From assembly GCF_913776855.1 (NCBI RefSeq), contig NZ_CAJYQD010000048.1, positions 1-64,000 of the forward strand: a DNA stretch of 64,000 bases, given 5' to 3'. The stretch comes from an uncultured Sphingomonas sp. (lineage in GTDB: Bacteria > Pseudomonadota > Alphaproteobacteria > Sphingomonadales > Sphingomonadaceae). Both the position numbers and the translations under genes were made by a program. Of this stretch, positions 18,397 to 26,901 are shown one piece after another (positions within the stretch are counted from its first letter, which is position 1; each line of letters begins with the position of its first letter). The notes beneath the pieces were generated by a model that did not search any database, was not told the DNA's origin, and saw only the letters and a list, made by a program, of their open reading frames with translations.

Positions 18397-19266
18397 TCAT
18401 TGCGCATGGCGATCGTCGATCGGTCGGCGGGCAAAGGCTTGCGCGATCGACCGCTTCGCCGTCGCCCAGGCGGCGGTGTCGGGCGTGAGAAGTTCGACGT
18501 GCCCGGTATCGGCGACCTCGTGCAGCGCGACCATATCGCCAGCCGCCTGTGCGCGGGTGACATAGGCGGTCGCCATCCGGAACGGGACGATCCGGTCGGC
18601 TTGGCCGTTGACCAGATCCTGCGGCACGCCCAGCGGCAGAAGACGTGAGACAGACGTATCGGCATAGGGGTCGCGACGACCCTCCCCGACCAGCAGCGCG
18701 ACGACTTCGGTCCCGCAGCCATTGTCGGGGCTGGCCGCGACATCCTCGAGATCGGGCAGGCCGCCCAGGCTGATGACATGCGCCACCTTCAGCGGCTTGG
18801 CGCTCGCCAGCGGGCTGTCGGCGGGCAGATGCGGCCGTGCCGCCAGCCAGAGCGCCAGATGCCCGCCGGCCGAATGGCCGACCGCCACCACATGCGATGG
18901 ATCGAGGTCGAACCGCGCGGCATGGTCGCGTACGGCATCGGCCGCGGCGGCAGCGTCGAGGAAGGTGCCGGGATAGCCGCCACCCGCGCGGTCGACACCG
19001 CGATAATCGATGTTCCACACCGCATAGCCATCGGTGCGCAGATCGTCGGCGACCCAGTCCATCAAGCGCCGGTCGGCAACCTCGGTCTGCCAGCATCCGC
19101 CATGCACCATCAGTACGGTCGGATGCGGCCCGGCCTGCCGGGGCAACCAGACGTCAACCTTCTGCATCGCATCCGAGCCATAGGCGATCGTCGCGTCGCA
19201 TGTCGGACGCGGGCGGCTGGTCAGGTCGTGCCAGACGAGCGGGCGAGGGCCGGGTTCGTCCATCAT
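18397..19266 (-). CDS. Arylformamidase-like alpha/beta hydrolase
   Basis: A 289-residue cytoplasmic alpha/beta hydrolase with HGGCW (55-59) and GHSAGG (130-135, Ser132). The HGGxW plus GxSxGG pair is characteristic of eukaryotic-type kynurenine formamidases (yeast BNA7) and related carboxylesterases, and differs from the metal-dependent bacterial KynB. Its ATG overlaps the kynureninase stop (ATGA), so it is the third gene of the tryptophan-degradation operon. It therefore very probably hydrolyses N-formylkynurenine to kynurenine and formate, the step otherwise missing here. A different ester substrate remains possible. Confidence 0.8.
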   Translation of the reverse strand: MMDEPGPRPLVWHDLTSRPRPTCDATIAYGSDAMQKVDVWLPRQAGPHPTVLMVHGGCWQTEVADRRLMDWVADDLRTDGYAVWNIDYRGVDRAGGGYPGTFLDAAAAADAVRDHAARFDLDPSHVVAVGHSAGGHLALWLAARPHLPADSPLASAKPLKVAHVISLGGLPDLEDVAASPDNGCGTEVVALLVGEGRRDPYADTSVSRLLPLGVPQDLVNGQADRIVPFRMATAYVTRAQAAGDMVALHEVADTGHVELLTPDTAAWATAKRSIAQAFARRPIDDRHAQ

Positions 19267-20513
19267 GTCACGCGCATCGCCACGCGGAAGCGCGGATCGT
19301 CCCACCGGCGCTGCTCCAGAATATCGTGCAGCTTCTCCACCGCCTGCCACACATCGGCATAGCCCAGATATAGCGGTGTCAGGCCGAAGCGAAGAATATC
19401 GGGTGCGCGGAAGTCGCCGACGACACCGTCCTCGATCAACGCCTGGCACAGCGCATAGGCGTGGGGATGGCGGAACGAGACATGGCTACCCCGCGCCGCC
19501 GGGTCGCGGGGCGTCGCCAGTTCCAGCCCGAACGCGGCGCAGCGTTCCTCGACCCGTTCGATCAACAGCGTCGACAGCGCCACCGACTTGGCGGTGACAG
19601 CGGTAAAGTCTACCTCCTCGAACAGCGCCAGCCCCTCTTCCAACGCGGCCAGCCCCAGGATCGGTGGCGTTCCGCAGAGGAACCGCGCGATACCCGGCGC
19701 GGGGTCATAGCCGTCGTCGAACGCGAACGGCGTGCTGTGGCCCATCCACCCCGACAGCGGCGACCGCAGCCGGGCGTGGTGCCGCCCGGCGACGAACAGG
19801 AAGGCCGGCGCCCCCGGCCCACCGTTCAGATATTTATACCCGCATCCTACCGCCAGATCGGCGCCGGCGTCGTTGAGGTCGACCGGCACGGCGCCGACGC
19901 TGTGGCTGAGGTCCCACAGGGTCAGCGCACCCGCGGCGTGCGCCGCTGCGGTGATCGTCGCCATGTCGAGCCTGCGCGCGGTCTTGTAATGGACATGCGT
20001 CAGCAGGACGACCGCGACATCATCATCGATCGCCTCGACGATCCGGTCGGCCGGAACCGTCTTCAGCGTCGCCCCCATGAAGTCCGCCACCCCGGAGGCG
20101 ACATACAGGTCGGTCGGGAAATTGCCCGGTTCCGACAGGATCGTGCGACGTCCCGGCCGGGCGGCAATTGCTGCGGCCAGCAGCTTGAAGAGGTTGGCCG
20201 ATGTGGAATCGGCCACGGCGACCTCTCCCGCTGCCGCGCCGATCAGCGGCGCGATGCGATCGCCGATCCGCAACGGCGCACCGATCCAGTCATGCGCGTT
20301 CCAGCTGCCGATCAGGTCCTGCCCCCATTCGCGGGTCACGACCCGTTCCATCCGTGCCATCGTTCGCTGGGGCAGCACGCCCAGCGAGTTGCCGTCGAGA
20401 TAGATCTTGCCCGCCGGAAGCGCGAACCGCGCGCGCATTGGGGCCAGCGGATCGGCCGCATCCCGCGCTCGCGCCGCGTCCAGTGTCGCCATGCCGGTCA
20501 TCGCCGTCTCCAT
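19263..20513 (-). CDS. kynU: Kynureninase
   Basis: A 416-residue PLP-dependent enzyme that cleaves kynurenine (or 3-hydroxykynurenine) to (hydroxy)anthranilate and alanine. Family features seen are YLDGNSLG (38-45), the SEPGNFPTD segment (127-135), the DLSHSVGA Asp/His cofactor region (201-208) and the Schiff-base Lys227 in GCGYKYLNGGPG. The start at 20513 shares a base with the dioxygenase stop (TGATG); ATG 20501 is a weaker alternative. Being translationally coupled to tryptophan dioxygenase and to a formamidase-like gene makes the assignment firm. Confidence 0.95.
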   Translation of the reverse strand: METAMTGMATLDAARARDAADPLAPMRARFALPAGKIYLDGNSLGVLPQRTMARMERVVTREWGQDLIGSWNAHDWIGAPLRIGDRIAPLIGAAAGEVAVADSTSANLFKLLAAAIAARPGRRTILSEPGNFPTDLYVASGVADFMGATLKTVPADRIVEAIDDDVAVVLLTHVHYKTARRLDMATITAAAHAAGALTLWDLSHSVGAVPVDLNDAGADLAVGCGYKYLNGGPGAPAFLFVAGRHHARLRSPLSGWMGHSTPFAFDDGYDPAPGIARFLCGTPPILGLAALEEGLALFEEVDFTAVTAKSVALSTLLIERVEERCAAFGLELATPRDPAARGSHVSFRHPHAYALCQALIEDGVVGDFRAPDILRFGLTPLYLGYADVWQAVEKLHDILEQRRWDDPRFRVAMRVT

Positions 20514-21328
20514 CACAATGCGACCCGTACGGTCAGCAATTCGGGAAAGAACACCTGGTCGATCACCCGCGCTAGATAGGGAACGCCCGCCGTCCCGCCG
20601 GTGCCCCGCTTGAACCCGATGATCCGTTCGATCGTCTTGAGATGGCCGAACCGCCAGAGCTGCACCCGATATTCCAGATCGACGAGCTTTTCGGCAAGTT
20701 CGTACAGGTCCCAATATCGCTCGGACCGGGCATAGACGTCGCGCCACGCCGTTTCGACCGCTTCGGACGCGACATAGCCCCGGGTGAAATCACGGTCCAG
20801 ATGGTCGGCGGGGATCGCGAATCCGCGCCGGGCGAGCAACCGCAGCGTTTCGTCATACAGGCTGGGCTTCGCCGCCGCCGCCATCAGCATCGCATGGACC
20901 GCCGGATCGCGTTCATGGACCGCGATCATGTCGGGGTTCTTGTTGCCCAGCATGAATTCCAGTGCGCGATACTGCGCCGACTGGAACCCCGAACTGGTGC
21001 CGAGCGTGCCGCGCATCGCGCTATAGTCGGCAGGGGTGATGGTCGCCAGCACGTCCCAGCTCTGGATCAGCTGCGTCTGCACCCGCGCCACCCGCGCCAT
21101 CATCTTGAACGCGACGCCCAACCGATCCTCGACGATCGCGGTCCGCGCCGCCTCCAGTTCGTGCAGGCACAGCTTCAGCCACAGTTCGGAGGCCTGGTGG
21201 ATGACGATGAACAGCAGTTCGTCATGGGTGTCGGACAGCGGCACTTGGCAATCGAGCAGCCGGTCGAGTTGCAGATAGCCGCCATAGGTGATGTCGGACG
21301 GGGCGGTCGGGGGCTGGCGCATTTCCAT
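20513..21328 (-). CDS. kynA: Tryptophan 2,3-dioxygenase
   Basis: A 271-residue haem-dependent dioxygenase that opens the indole ring of L-tryptophan to N-formylkynurenine. The sequence shows the family pattern: TYGGYL near the start, HDELLFIVIHQASELWLK, SWDVLATITPADYSAMR, SGFQSAQYRALEFMLGN and a C-terminal WRFGHLKTIERIIGFKRGTGG segment. ATG 21328 (MEMRQPP) has AGGA 8 bases upstream. It is the first gene of the kynurenine operon and divergent from a Lrp-type regulator. The length is normal for bacterial enzymes. Confidence 0.96.
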   Translation of the reverse strand: MEMRQPPTAPSDITYGGYLQLDRLLDCQVPLSDTHDELLFIVIHQASELWLKLCLHELEAARTAIVEDRLGVAFKMMARVARVQTQLIQSWDVLATITPADYSAMRGTLGTSSGFQSAQYRALEFMLGNKNPDMIAVHERDPAVHAMLMAAAAKPSLYDETLRLLARRGFAIPADHLDRDFTRGYVASEAVETAWRDVYARSERYWDLYELAEKLVDLEYRVQLWRFGHLKTIERIIGFKRGTGGTAGVPYLARVIDQVFFPELLTVRVAL

Positions 21329-21395
21329 GGCAGCGATCCTATCGCGACCATCCGGGGACATTGTTCGCAAAATGGGGATTTCCTGCTACCGATCG

Positions 21396-21410
21396 CGGAA
21401 CAGCGTTCCG
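21396..21410. promoter_or_regulatory. Candidate KynR operator
   Basis: A perfect inverted repeat CGGAAC-AGC-GTTCCG lies in the 105-bp region between divergent kynA and the Lrp-type gene, 24 bp before the regulator start. Lrp/AsnC regulators of tryptophan catabolism bind such short palindromes between the divergent genes. This is a prediction from position and symmetry only. Confidence 0.5.
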
Positions 21411-21433
21411 ATCCTTGCGAAGGTTGCAGACCG

Positions 21434-21943
21434 ATGACCCGGCCCACCCTCACCTCCGTCGACTTCGGCCTGCTGGAGTCGCTAGAGCGGAACGGTCGCC
21501 AGTCCTTCGCGACGCTGGCGACCGAGCACGGCCTGTCAAAGACGCCGTGCTGGAACCGGGTGCAGGCAATGGAAGAAGCGGGCGTCATCCGCGGCTATCG
21601 CGCCGACATCGACCCCGCCGCCCTGGGGCTGAGCGTCATCGCCCACGTCCAGGTCGCGATCGACGCCAGTCAGCGCGATGCGTTCGAAGCCGCGGTGATG
21701 GACGATGCCGCGATCCTCGAATGCCATTCGATCGCGGGCGATGCCGACTATCTCTTCAAGATCGCCTGCCGCGATGTCGAGGCGCTGGACGACCTGCTGC
21801 GCGATCGGCTGACGCTGTTGCCGGGCGTGACCCGTACCCGCACGACGATCAGCCTGAAGGCGATCAAGCCCCCCGCCCCGCTCAGTCGTGCGGTGCGCCA
21901 TGCGGGTGCGACCGCGAAACACCGCACCGGTTTGCGCCGATAG
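21434..21943 (+). CDS. Lrp/AsnC regulator, KynR-like
   Basis: A 169-residue Lrp/AsnC-family regulator with an N-terminal helix-turn-helix (residues about 5-50; SFATLATEHGLSKTPCWNRV) and a C-terminal RAM ligand-binding domain (residues 65-145, ending TRTRTTISLK). It is slightly longer than usual owing to a basic C-terminal tail. Divergent placement from kynA and family membership match KynR, the kynurenine-responsive activator described in Pseudomonas and Burkholderia. The start at 21434 lies beside GAAGG. The effector is inferred to be kynurenine. Confidence 0.85.
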   Translation: MTRPTLTSVDFGLLESLERNGRQSFATLATEHGLSKTPCWNRVQAMEEAGVIRGYRADIDPAALGLSVIAHVQVAIDASQRDAFEAAVMDDAAILECHSIAGDADYLFKIACRDVEALDDLLRDRLTLLPGVTRTRTTISLKAIKPPAPLSRAVRHAGATAKHRTGLRR

Positions 21944-21960
21944 CGGCGCCGGCGCGATCT

Positions 21961-22569
21961 TCAGTCATGCACGGTGCCCCCGCCCGCGGCGGCCAGCGAT
22001 TCCCGGACCCGCGCCAGCGCCATCTCCACCGGCTCCGTTTCCCCCATCAGCGCGAACGAACCGGCGATGTCGAAGGTGCAATGGCCGTGAACGGTCGCGA
22101 CCAGCGACCGCGCCAGCGAAGGCACCTGCGCCGCGGTGGCCGTCGGCAGGACCGCCGCAATCTCCTCCATCACGATGCGGGTCAGTTCGCCGCGCAACCG
22201 GTCCTGATCTTCCGGCAGCGACAGGTCGGGGGGCAGGTGATGATCGTAGATCGCAAGCCACAGGTTGCGATGGCCGCGCGCAAACGCGAAATAACTCTCC
22301 ACCAGGCAGCGGATGCGATCGTCGCCAGCGGCGGCCAACGCGGCGCGCAGATCGGCGGTCCATAGCTGGAACGTGCGGGTGTTGATCGCCAGGATGAACC
22401 GATCATAGCTGCCGAACACATTGTACAGCGTGCCGATCGAATAGCCGATCCGCTTTGCGACCTCGCGCGCGGAGAAGCGCGCAAAGCCGACCTCCGCCAT
22501 ATGCCTGTGCCCCTCGACCACCAGCATCTGTTCGATTTCCGGCCGGGTATGATCCGAACGTCGTCCCAT
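21961..22569 (-). CDS. TetR-family regulator with WHG-type effector domain
   Basis: A 202-residue TetR/AcrR regulator. The helix-turn-helix (about residues 16-50, FSAREVAKRIGYSIGTLYNVF) is typical. The C-terminal half contains VATVHGHCTFD, resembling the TetR_C-WHG domain. It ends 18 bp from the Lrp gene (convergent) and starts about 50 bp from the end of a LacI gene, so no obvious target operon is adjacent. ATG 22569 is preferred over an upstream start because it gives the family-like N-terminus. Its target and ligand are unknown. Confidence 0.85.
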   Translation of the reverse strand: MGRRSDHTRPEIEQMLVVEGHRHMAEVGFARFSAREVAKRIGYSIGTLYNVFGSYDRFILAINTRTFQLWTADLRAALAAAGDDRIRCLVESYFAFARGHRNLWLAIYDHHLPPDLSLPEDQDRLRGELTRIVMEEIAAVLPTATAAQVPSLARSLVATVHGHCTFDIAGSFALMGETEPVEMALARVRESLAAAGGGTVHD

Positions 22570-22621
22570 GCGAACGTCATAGCAACCGGGCAAACCACGT
22601 CGACCGGTTTCGGCGGGCGGG

Positions 22622-23716
22622 TTACATTTGCCCGCCCGGATCGCTGGCCGGCAATGCGTTGCGCCGATGTGCAGGCGGCGGCGCGGTCGATGCCCGGATG
22701 GTCAGTTCGGCCTCGACCGATTGCGGCTCGCCCGCCGGATCGCCGTTCGCCTGTTCGGCGATGATCCGCTCGACCGCCAGGGCGGCGACCGCCGCGATCG
22801 GCTGCGTCACCGCGGTCAATGGCGGGATCGCGAAACGGACGATCGGCGTGTCGTCGAAGCTGACGATCGACAGGTCGTCGGGCACCGCCATCCCGGCTTC
22901 GCGCGCACGCTCGAGGGTGGCGATCGCCATCTGGTCGCTGCTGGCGATGATCGCGGTCGGCGGATCGGCTGCTGCCAACAGGATGCCCGCCGCATCCCAG
23001 CCCGAGGCATAGTCGAAACTGCCCGGCGCCAGCAGGTCGGCGGCCAGCCCCGCGTCCGCCATCGCCGCCTGCCAGCCGGTGACGCGCCAGCCGCTCAGTT
23101 CATAATCACTCGCCCCGGCGATGAAGCCGATGCGGCGATGGCCCAGCGCGACCAGATGCCGGGTCGCCATCCGCGCGGCCCCTTCGTCGCCCATGATGAG
23201 CGAAAAGCCCGGCCCCGGCGTCAGCGACCCGATCCGCGCGATGCCGATACCCTGTCGTTCCAGCAGGTCGAGGATCACCGGGTCCTGCGAATGCGGCGGG
23301 GTCAGGATCACGCCATCGGGCCTGAGCGCGCCGATCGCACCCAGCAATTCGCGTTCGATATGGTCGCTATGCGTGTCGACCAGTTCGAGGATCAGGCGAT
23401 AGCCGTGGCGGCTGCACGTCAGCATCCCGCCCAGCAGCATCTGGTCGACCCAATCGGTCCCTTCGCGATTCTGCCAGCCGGCGATGGTGCGGTCGCGATC
23501 GTTCAGTGCCAGGATCAGGCGCGATTTCGACCCGCCCATGCGCTGCGCCGCGATCAGTGGGACATAGCCCAGCCGACTGATCGCATTGCGCACCCGCTCC
23601 GCCATTTCGGGGCGGACATTGGGTTCGTTGTTGATGACCCGGCTGACCGTCTGCAACGATACGCCCGCATCGGCGGCGACATGCTTGATCGTCACCGCCT
23701 GACGCCGACGCGGCAT
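22622..23716 (-). CDS. LacI-family regulator of the halogenase/TBDR operon
   Basis: A 364-residue LacI regulator: helix-turn-helix at residues 8-30 (TIKHVAADAGVSLQTVSRVI), hinge helix, then a periplasmic-binding-protein-like effector domain. A C-terminal extension with EAELTIRASTAP is normal for the family. Its ATG shares a base with the stop of the preceding halogenase gene (TGATG), so it is the last gene of the TBDR operon and is likely autoregulated through it. Two related half-palindromes before the TBDR (31551-31619) are its probable operators. LacI effectors are usually sugars, so the operon may serve a carbohydrate ligand. Confidence 0.9.
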   Translation of the reverse strand: MPRRRQAVTIKHVAADAGVSLQTVSRVINNEPNVRPEMAERVRNAISRLGYVPLIAAQRMGGSKSRLILALNDRDRTIAGWQNREGTDWVDQMLLGGMLTCSRHGYRLILELVDTHSDHIERELLGAIGALRPDGVILTPPHSQDPVILDLLERQGIGIARIGSLTPGPGFSLIMGDEGAARMATRHLVALGHRRIGFIAGASDYELSGWRVTGWQAAMADAGLAADLLAPGSFDYASGWDAAGILLAAADPPTAIIASSDQMAIATLERAREAGMAVPDDLSIVSFDDTPIVRFAIPPLTAVTQPIAAVAALAVERIIAEQANGDPAGEPQSVEAELTIRASTAPPPAHRRNALPASDPGGQM

Positions 23717-25197
23717 CAGGGGCGATCCGCCGGGCAGTAGCGCGCGACATAATCGCCATGCGGCGGCATCGTCGCGACGGTATCGGCCACCTGTCGCCGG
23801 ATCATCAACAGCAACCGGTCGAGTTCGCCGTCGCTCAGCTTGCCGGCAATCGGATGATGCCGCTCCGGTACGATCCCCTGCCCCATCATCACCTGCACCC
23901 AGCTATTCTCGCCGAACAATTCCTCGTTACGGCGGAATACCCGTCCGCTCTGGCGGAACAAGTCGATTTTCTGCTGCAGGCTGTGGGGCACCTCCATTGT
24001 CGCGCAATGCCGCCAGAACGGGGAATCGCGGCGGTCGGTGACCTTGTAATGCAGGATCAGGAAATCGCGGATCTGCTCCATGTCCTGCAATTGCTGGTCG
24101 TTGAACTCGGCGACGTCCGCCGGCTGCACGCCGCCGTGCGGGAACAGCCGGATCAGACGCAGCACGGCCCGCTGGATCAGGTGGATGCTGGTCGATTCCA
24201 GCGGCTCCATGAACCCGCCCGACAGGCCGATGGCGACGCAGTTGCGATGCCACTGCTTGCGCCGCGCGCCGGTCGTGAAGCGCAGGAAATTCGGTTCGGT
24301 CCGGACCGCCCCCTCGACATTGCCCAGCAACCGGTCAAGCGCGGCGTCCCGCTCCAGATAGCGGCTGCAATAGACGATGCCGTTGCCGACCCGATGTTGC
24401 AACGGAATGCGCCATTGCCAGCCGGCATCATGCGCCATCGCGCGGGTATAGGGCAAAGGCGGGCCAACGCTTTCGGTCTGCACCGCGATCGCCGCGTCGC
24501 ACGGCAGCCAGTGGGTCCAGTCGTCGTAACCGGCGTGCAGCGCCCCTTCGATCAGCAGCGCGCGAAACCCGGTGCAGTCGAGGAACAGGTCGCCCTCCAC
24601 CCGCCGATCGCCGTCGAGCAGCAGCGCGGCGATGTCGCCGGTTTCGCTGTCCAGTTCGACGCGCGCGATGCGCCCCTCGATCCGCTGCGTGCCGTCGCGC
24701 TCGGCCATGGTCCGCAGGAATTGGGCGTAGCGGCCGGAATCGAGCTGATAGGCATAGTTGGTCGCATCGTTCGGCAGGTGCGCGAACCTGCCCTGCAACG
24801 CCGCGACCAGTTCGGTGCAATAGTCGTCATAGGGCTGGTCATGCCCGCGCGTGCGCCCGTTCAGCCAGTAATGCTGGAAACCCGCCGCCCAATGATCGCG
24901 GCCCGTCGTGCCGAACGAATGGAAATAGCGGCTGTCCGGCGTATGCCAGCCGTCGAACAGGATGCCGAGCTTGAAGGTGGCGGCGGTCGCCGCCATGAAC
25001 TCGGCCTCGTTGATGCCGAGCAGCCGGTTATAGGTTACGAGCGGCGGGATGGTCGATTCCCCAACGCCGACCGTGCCGATCGCTTCGGATTCGACCAGCG
25101 TCACCTGCACCATGCGGCCCATCGTCCGGGCGATGGCGGCGGCGGCCATCCATCCGGCGGTGCCGCCGCCGGCGATCACGACGCGGGTGACGCTCAT
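23716..25197 (-). CDS. Flavin-dependent tryptophan-halogenase-family protein
   Basis: A 493-residue FADH2-dependent halogenase-family protein. It has the FAD motif GGGTAGW (10-16), a conserved Lys76 at the site of the lysine that binds HOCl-derived halogen, the diagnostic WxWxIP motif (W260-Q-W-R-I-P265) and EPLEST (331-336) with Glu334 near the substrate site. All residues expected for halogenation are therefore present. No flavin reductase is encoded nearby. Its ATG overlaps the cupin stop (ATGA). Homologues in Xanthomonas, Brevundimonas and Caulobacter also sit in TBDR operons and their natural substrates are mostly unknown, so the label 'tryptophan' is not evidence of free tryptophan as substrate. 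Confidence 0.9.
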   Translation of the reverse strand: MSVTRVVIAGGGTAGWMAAAAIARTMGRMVQVTLVESEAIGTVGVGESTIPPLVTYNRLLGINEAEFMAATAATFKLGILFDGWHTPDSRYFHSFGTTGRDHWAAGFQHYWLNGRTRGHDQPYDDYCTELVAALQGRFAHLPNDATNYAYQLDSGRYAQFLRTMAERDGTQRIEGRIARVELDSETGDIAALLLDGDRRVEGDLFLDCTGFRALLIEGALHAGYDDWTHWLPCDAAIAVQTESVGPPLPYTRAMAHDAGWQWRIPLQHRVGNGIVYCSRYLERDAALDRLLGNVEGAVRTEPNFLRFTTGARRKQWHRNCVAIGLSGGFMEPLESTSIHLIQRAVLRLIRLFPHGGVQPADVAEFNDQQLQDMEQIRDFLILHYKVTDRRDSPFWRHCATMEVPHSLQQKIDLFRQSGRVFRRNEELFGENSWVQVMMGQGIVPERHHPIAGKLSDGELDRLLLMIRRQVADTVATMPPHGDYVARYCPADRP

Positions 25198-26201
25198 TTG
25201 GCCAGCTGCCGCAACAGGAAGCTGCGCAGCCGCCCCGCGCTCTCGGCGGTCAGCGGGTCCAGCACGCCGCGTCCGCCCTCCGGAATATGCGCGGTCACCG
25301 CGTCGTCGTTGGTAAAGACATAATGATCGAACACCGCACGCCAATGCGCCTTCTGATCCTCGGGCAGGTCGCGAATGGCGAAGATCGCGTGGTGCAGCGC
25401 GTCCTGCGGCTGCCCCAGCCACCGTGGCTGGTCGCGCCACCAATAGTTGACGAGGATGTTGAACGGTTCCAGCCCCTCGACATGGTGCCACCATAGAGAG
25501 GGGATGTGGATCGCATCGCCGGGGGCCAGTTCGGCGACCTGCGCGTGCGCCAGTGCCTCGGCAAAACGCGGATGGCGCTCGACGTCGGGCGCATTGAAAT
25601 CGACCATCGACACTGCGCGTCCGGCGGGCGTGTTGTCGAGCGGCCCCAGATGCAGGTTCGCGAACTGGTCGGGCGGAAACAGGGTAAAGCGCCGCCGCCC
25701 CGCCGCCACGCAGGCAAGGTTCGCCGGCAGGTCGTTATGCGCGGCGATGCGGGTCCGCGTGCCGATCCAGATGCTGGCCAGCGGTTCGCGTGTGCCAAGG
25801 TCGACGCGGTTCGCTTCGTCCAGCCCTTCGAAAAAACCGCGCATGTCGATGGAGGCGAGATAGATCGGGCGCGGATCGGTCGACTGTTCCACGCGGCCCA
25901 TTTCACCGAGGATATCGGGCAGCTTTGCCCGGACGGTTGCGAAGTTCATCGCCATCGCATCGTCGTAGAACAGGCGCCCACCGCTGCCCGGCTGGCCGAC
26001 CGATACGGTGAAGGGGATGTCGCGGTGATGCCGGACCAGATAGTCGCGCGCCGCCTGCGACGATTGCCGCGCGGCCTTGACCAACGGCCAGTCGGACACG
26101 AGACCGCGCACCACGAACGGTGCGGTAGCCTCGCGCAGCAGCCGGTCGAGTGTGGCCGCATCGGCCGCCTCGACCTCGGCGATGGGGGGCAGATCAGCCA
26201 T
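25194..26201 (-). CDS. JmjC/cupin-like (FIH-type) dioxygenase
   Basis: A 335-residue cupin_8/JmjC-like protein. The putative Fe(II) facial triad is visible as H155-N-D157 and a distal His at 239-240 (SLWWHHVE), as in factor-inhibiting-HIF-type 2-oxoglutarate oxygenases, which hydroxylate proteins. Between them lies AAGRRRFTLFPPDQ, a typical strand-turn of the fold. It overlaps SapC upstream (8 bp) and the halogenase downstream (ATGA). This family recurs with SapC and halogenases in TBDR loci of sphingomonads and relatives. Hydroxylation of a protein or peptide is plausible; the target is unknown. Confidence 0.8.
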   Translation of the reverse strand: MADLPPIAEVEAADAATLDRLLREATAPFVVRGLVSDWPLVKAARQSSQAARDYLVRHHRDIPFTVSVGQPGSGGRLFYDDAMAMNFATVRAKLPDILGEMGRVEQSTDPRPIYLASIDMRGFFEGLDEANRVDLGTREPLASIWIGTRTRIAAHNDLPANLACVAAGRRRFTLFPPDQFANLHLGPLDNTPAGRAVSMVDFNAPDVERHPRFAEALAHAQVAELAPGDAIHIPSLWWHHVEGLEPFNILVNYWWRDQPRWLGQPQDALHHAIFAIRDLPEDQKAHWRAVFDHYVFTNDDAVTAHIPEGGRGVLDPLTAESAGRLRSFLLRQLAK

Positions 26202-26901
26202 GCCGGTTCTTGCGCGCGATCAGCGCCGGCAGGTTCGCGAGGGAGGCAATCGCCATATAGATCGGCAGCAGATGTCCGTCGGCGTTCAACCGCCCCAGCG
26301 TCGCGGCGTCGAGTTCGGCCACGCGCTCCTCTGCGATCGTATGGAACCCGACCAGCCGGTTGGTCGATCCGTCGTCCAGCGTCACCTCCAGCGTGAACGG
26401 TTCGAGCAGGCCGTAGCGGTCGAGCGCATCCATGAACGCCGCCGATCCGCGATAGCCGGCATCCAGCGCCCCCAGCCGTTCAAGGATGACGTCAAGATAG
26501 GGCGACGGCCGCCCTTCGCGGTCGAAGATTCGCACGCCGTCATCGGTCGCAATGCGTGGGCTGGCAAGGTCGATCACCGCCTTGGGCGTCGCATCGCCAT
26601 CCGGCGCGCCGCCGATCAGGAACGGCTGAATGTCGATCGACAGCGGCAGATAGGGCGCGTCCCAGCGGTCTTCGGTCAGGAACAGGTTCTCACCCGCGTC
26701 GAACCCGAACAGCGCGAGCGCGACGAAACCGTCGCGCTCGCGGTTCTGGCGGAACAGGATGGGATAGCTTCCCTGCACCCGCCGGAACTCGTCGGGCACG
26801 ATCAGCGCAGTCATCACCCCATCGCCCAGTGCGACCGATCGTTCGCGGCGGACCCGCAGGTCCCGGTGCGCGGCGACGTTCAGCAGTTGGTGGTCAGACA
26901 T
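26194..26901 (-). CDS. SapC-family protein
   Basis: A 235-residue protein of the SapC family (PF07277). SapC was named from a Campylobacter S-layer locus, but in alpha- and gammaproteobacteria members sit beside TBDRs and halogenases. Seen here: an N-terminal [11 protein letters not shown] segment, [17 protein letters not shown], and [15 protein letters not shown]. It has no signal peptide and no cofactor motif. It overlaps both flanking genes by 8 bp. Its consistent company suggests a partner or substrate carrier for the halogenase/oxygenase pair, but no biochemical function is established. Confidence 0.85.
   Translation of the reverse strand: MSDHQLLNVAAHRDLRVRRERSVALGDGVMTALIVPDEFRRVQGSYPILFRQNRERDGFVALALFGFDAGENLFLTEDRWDAPYLPLSIDIQPFLIGGAPDGDATPKAVIDLASPRIATDDGVRIFDREGRPSPYLDVILERLGALDAGYRGSAAFMDALDRYGLLEPFTLEVTLDDGSTNRLVGFHTIAEERVAELDAATLGRLNADGHLLPIYMAIASLANLPALIARKNRHG

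Noticed and set aside
18097..18648. A plus-strand frame of 183 codons over the gap after the LysR gene
   Set aside because: Half of it is antisense to the formamidase-like gene and the part in the gap has no ribosome site or recognisable domain.
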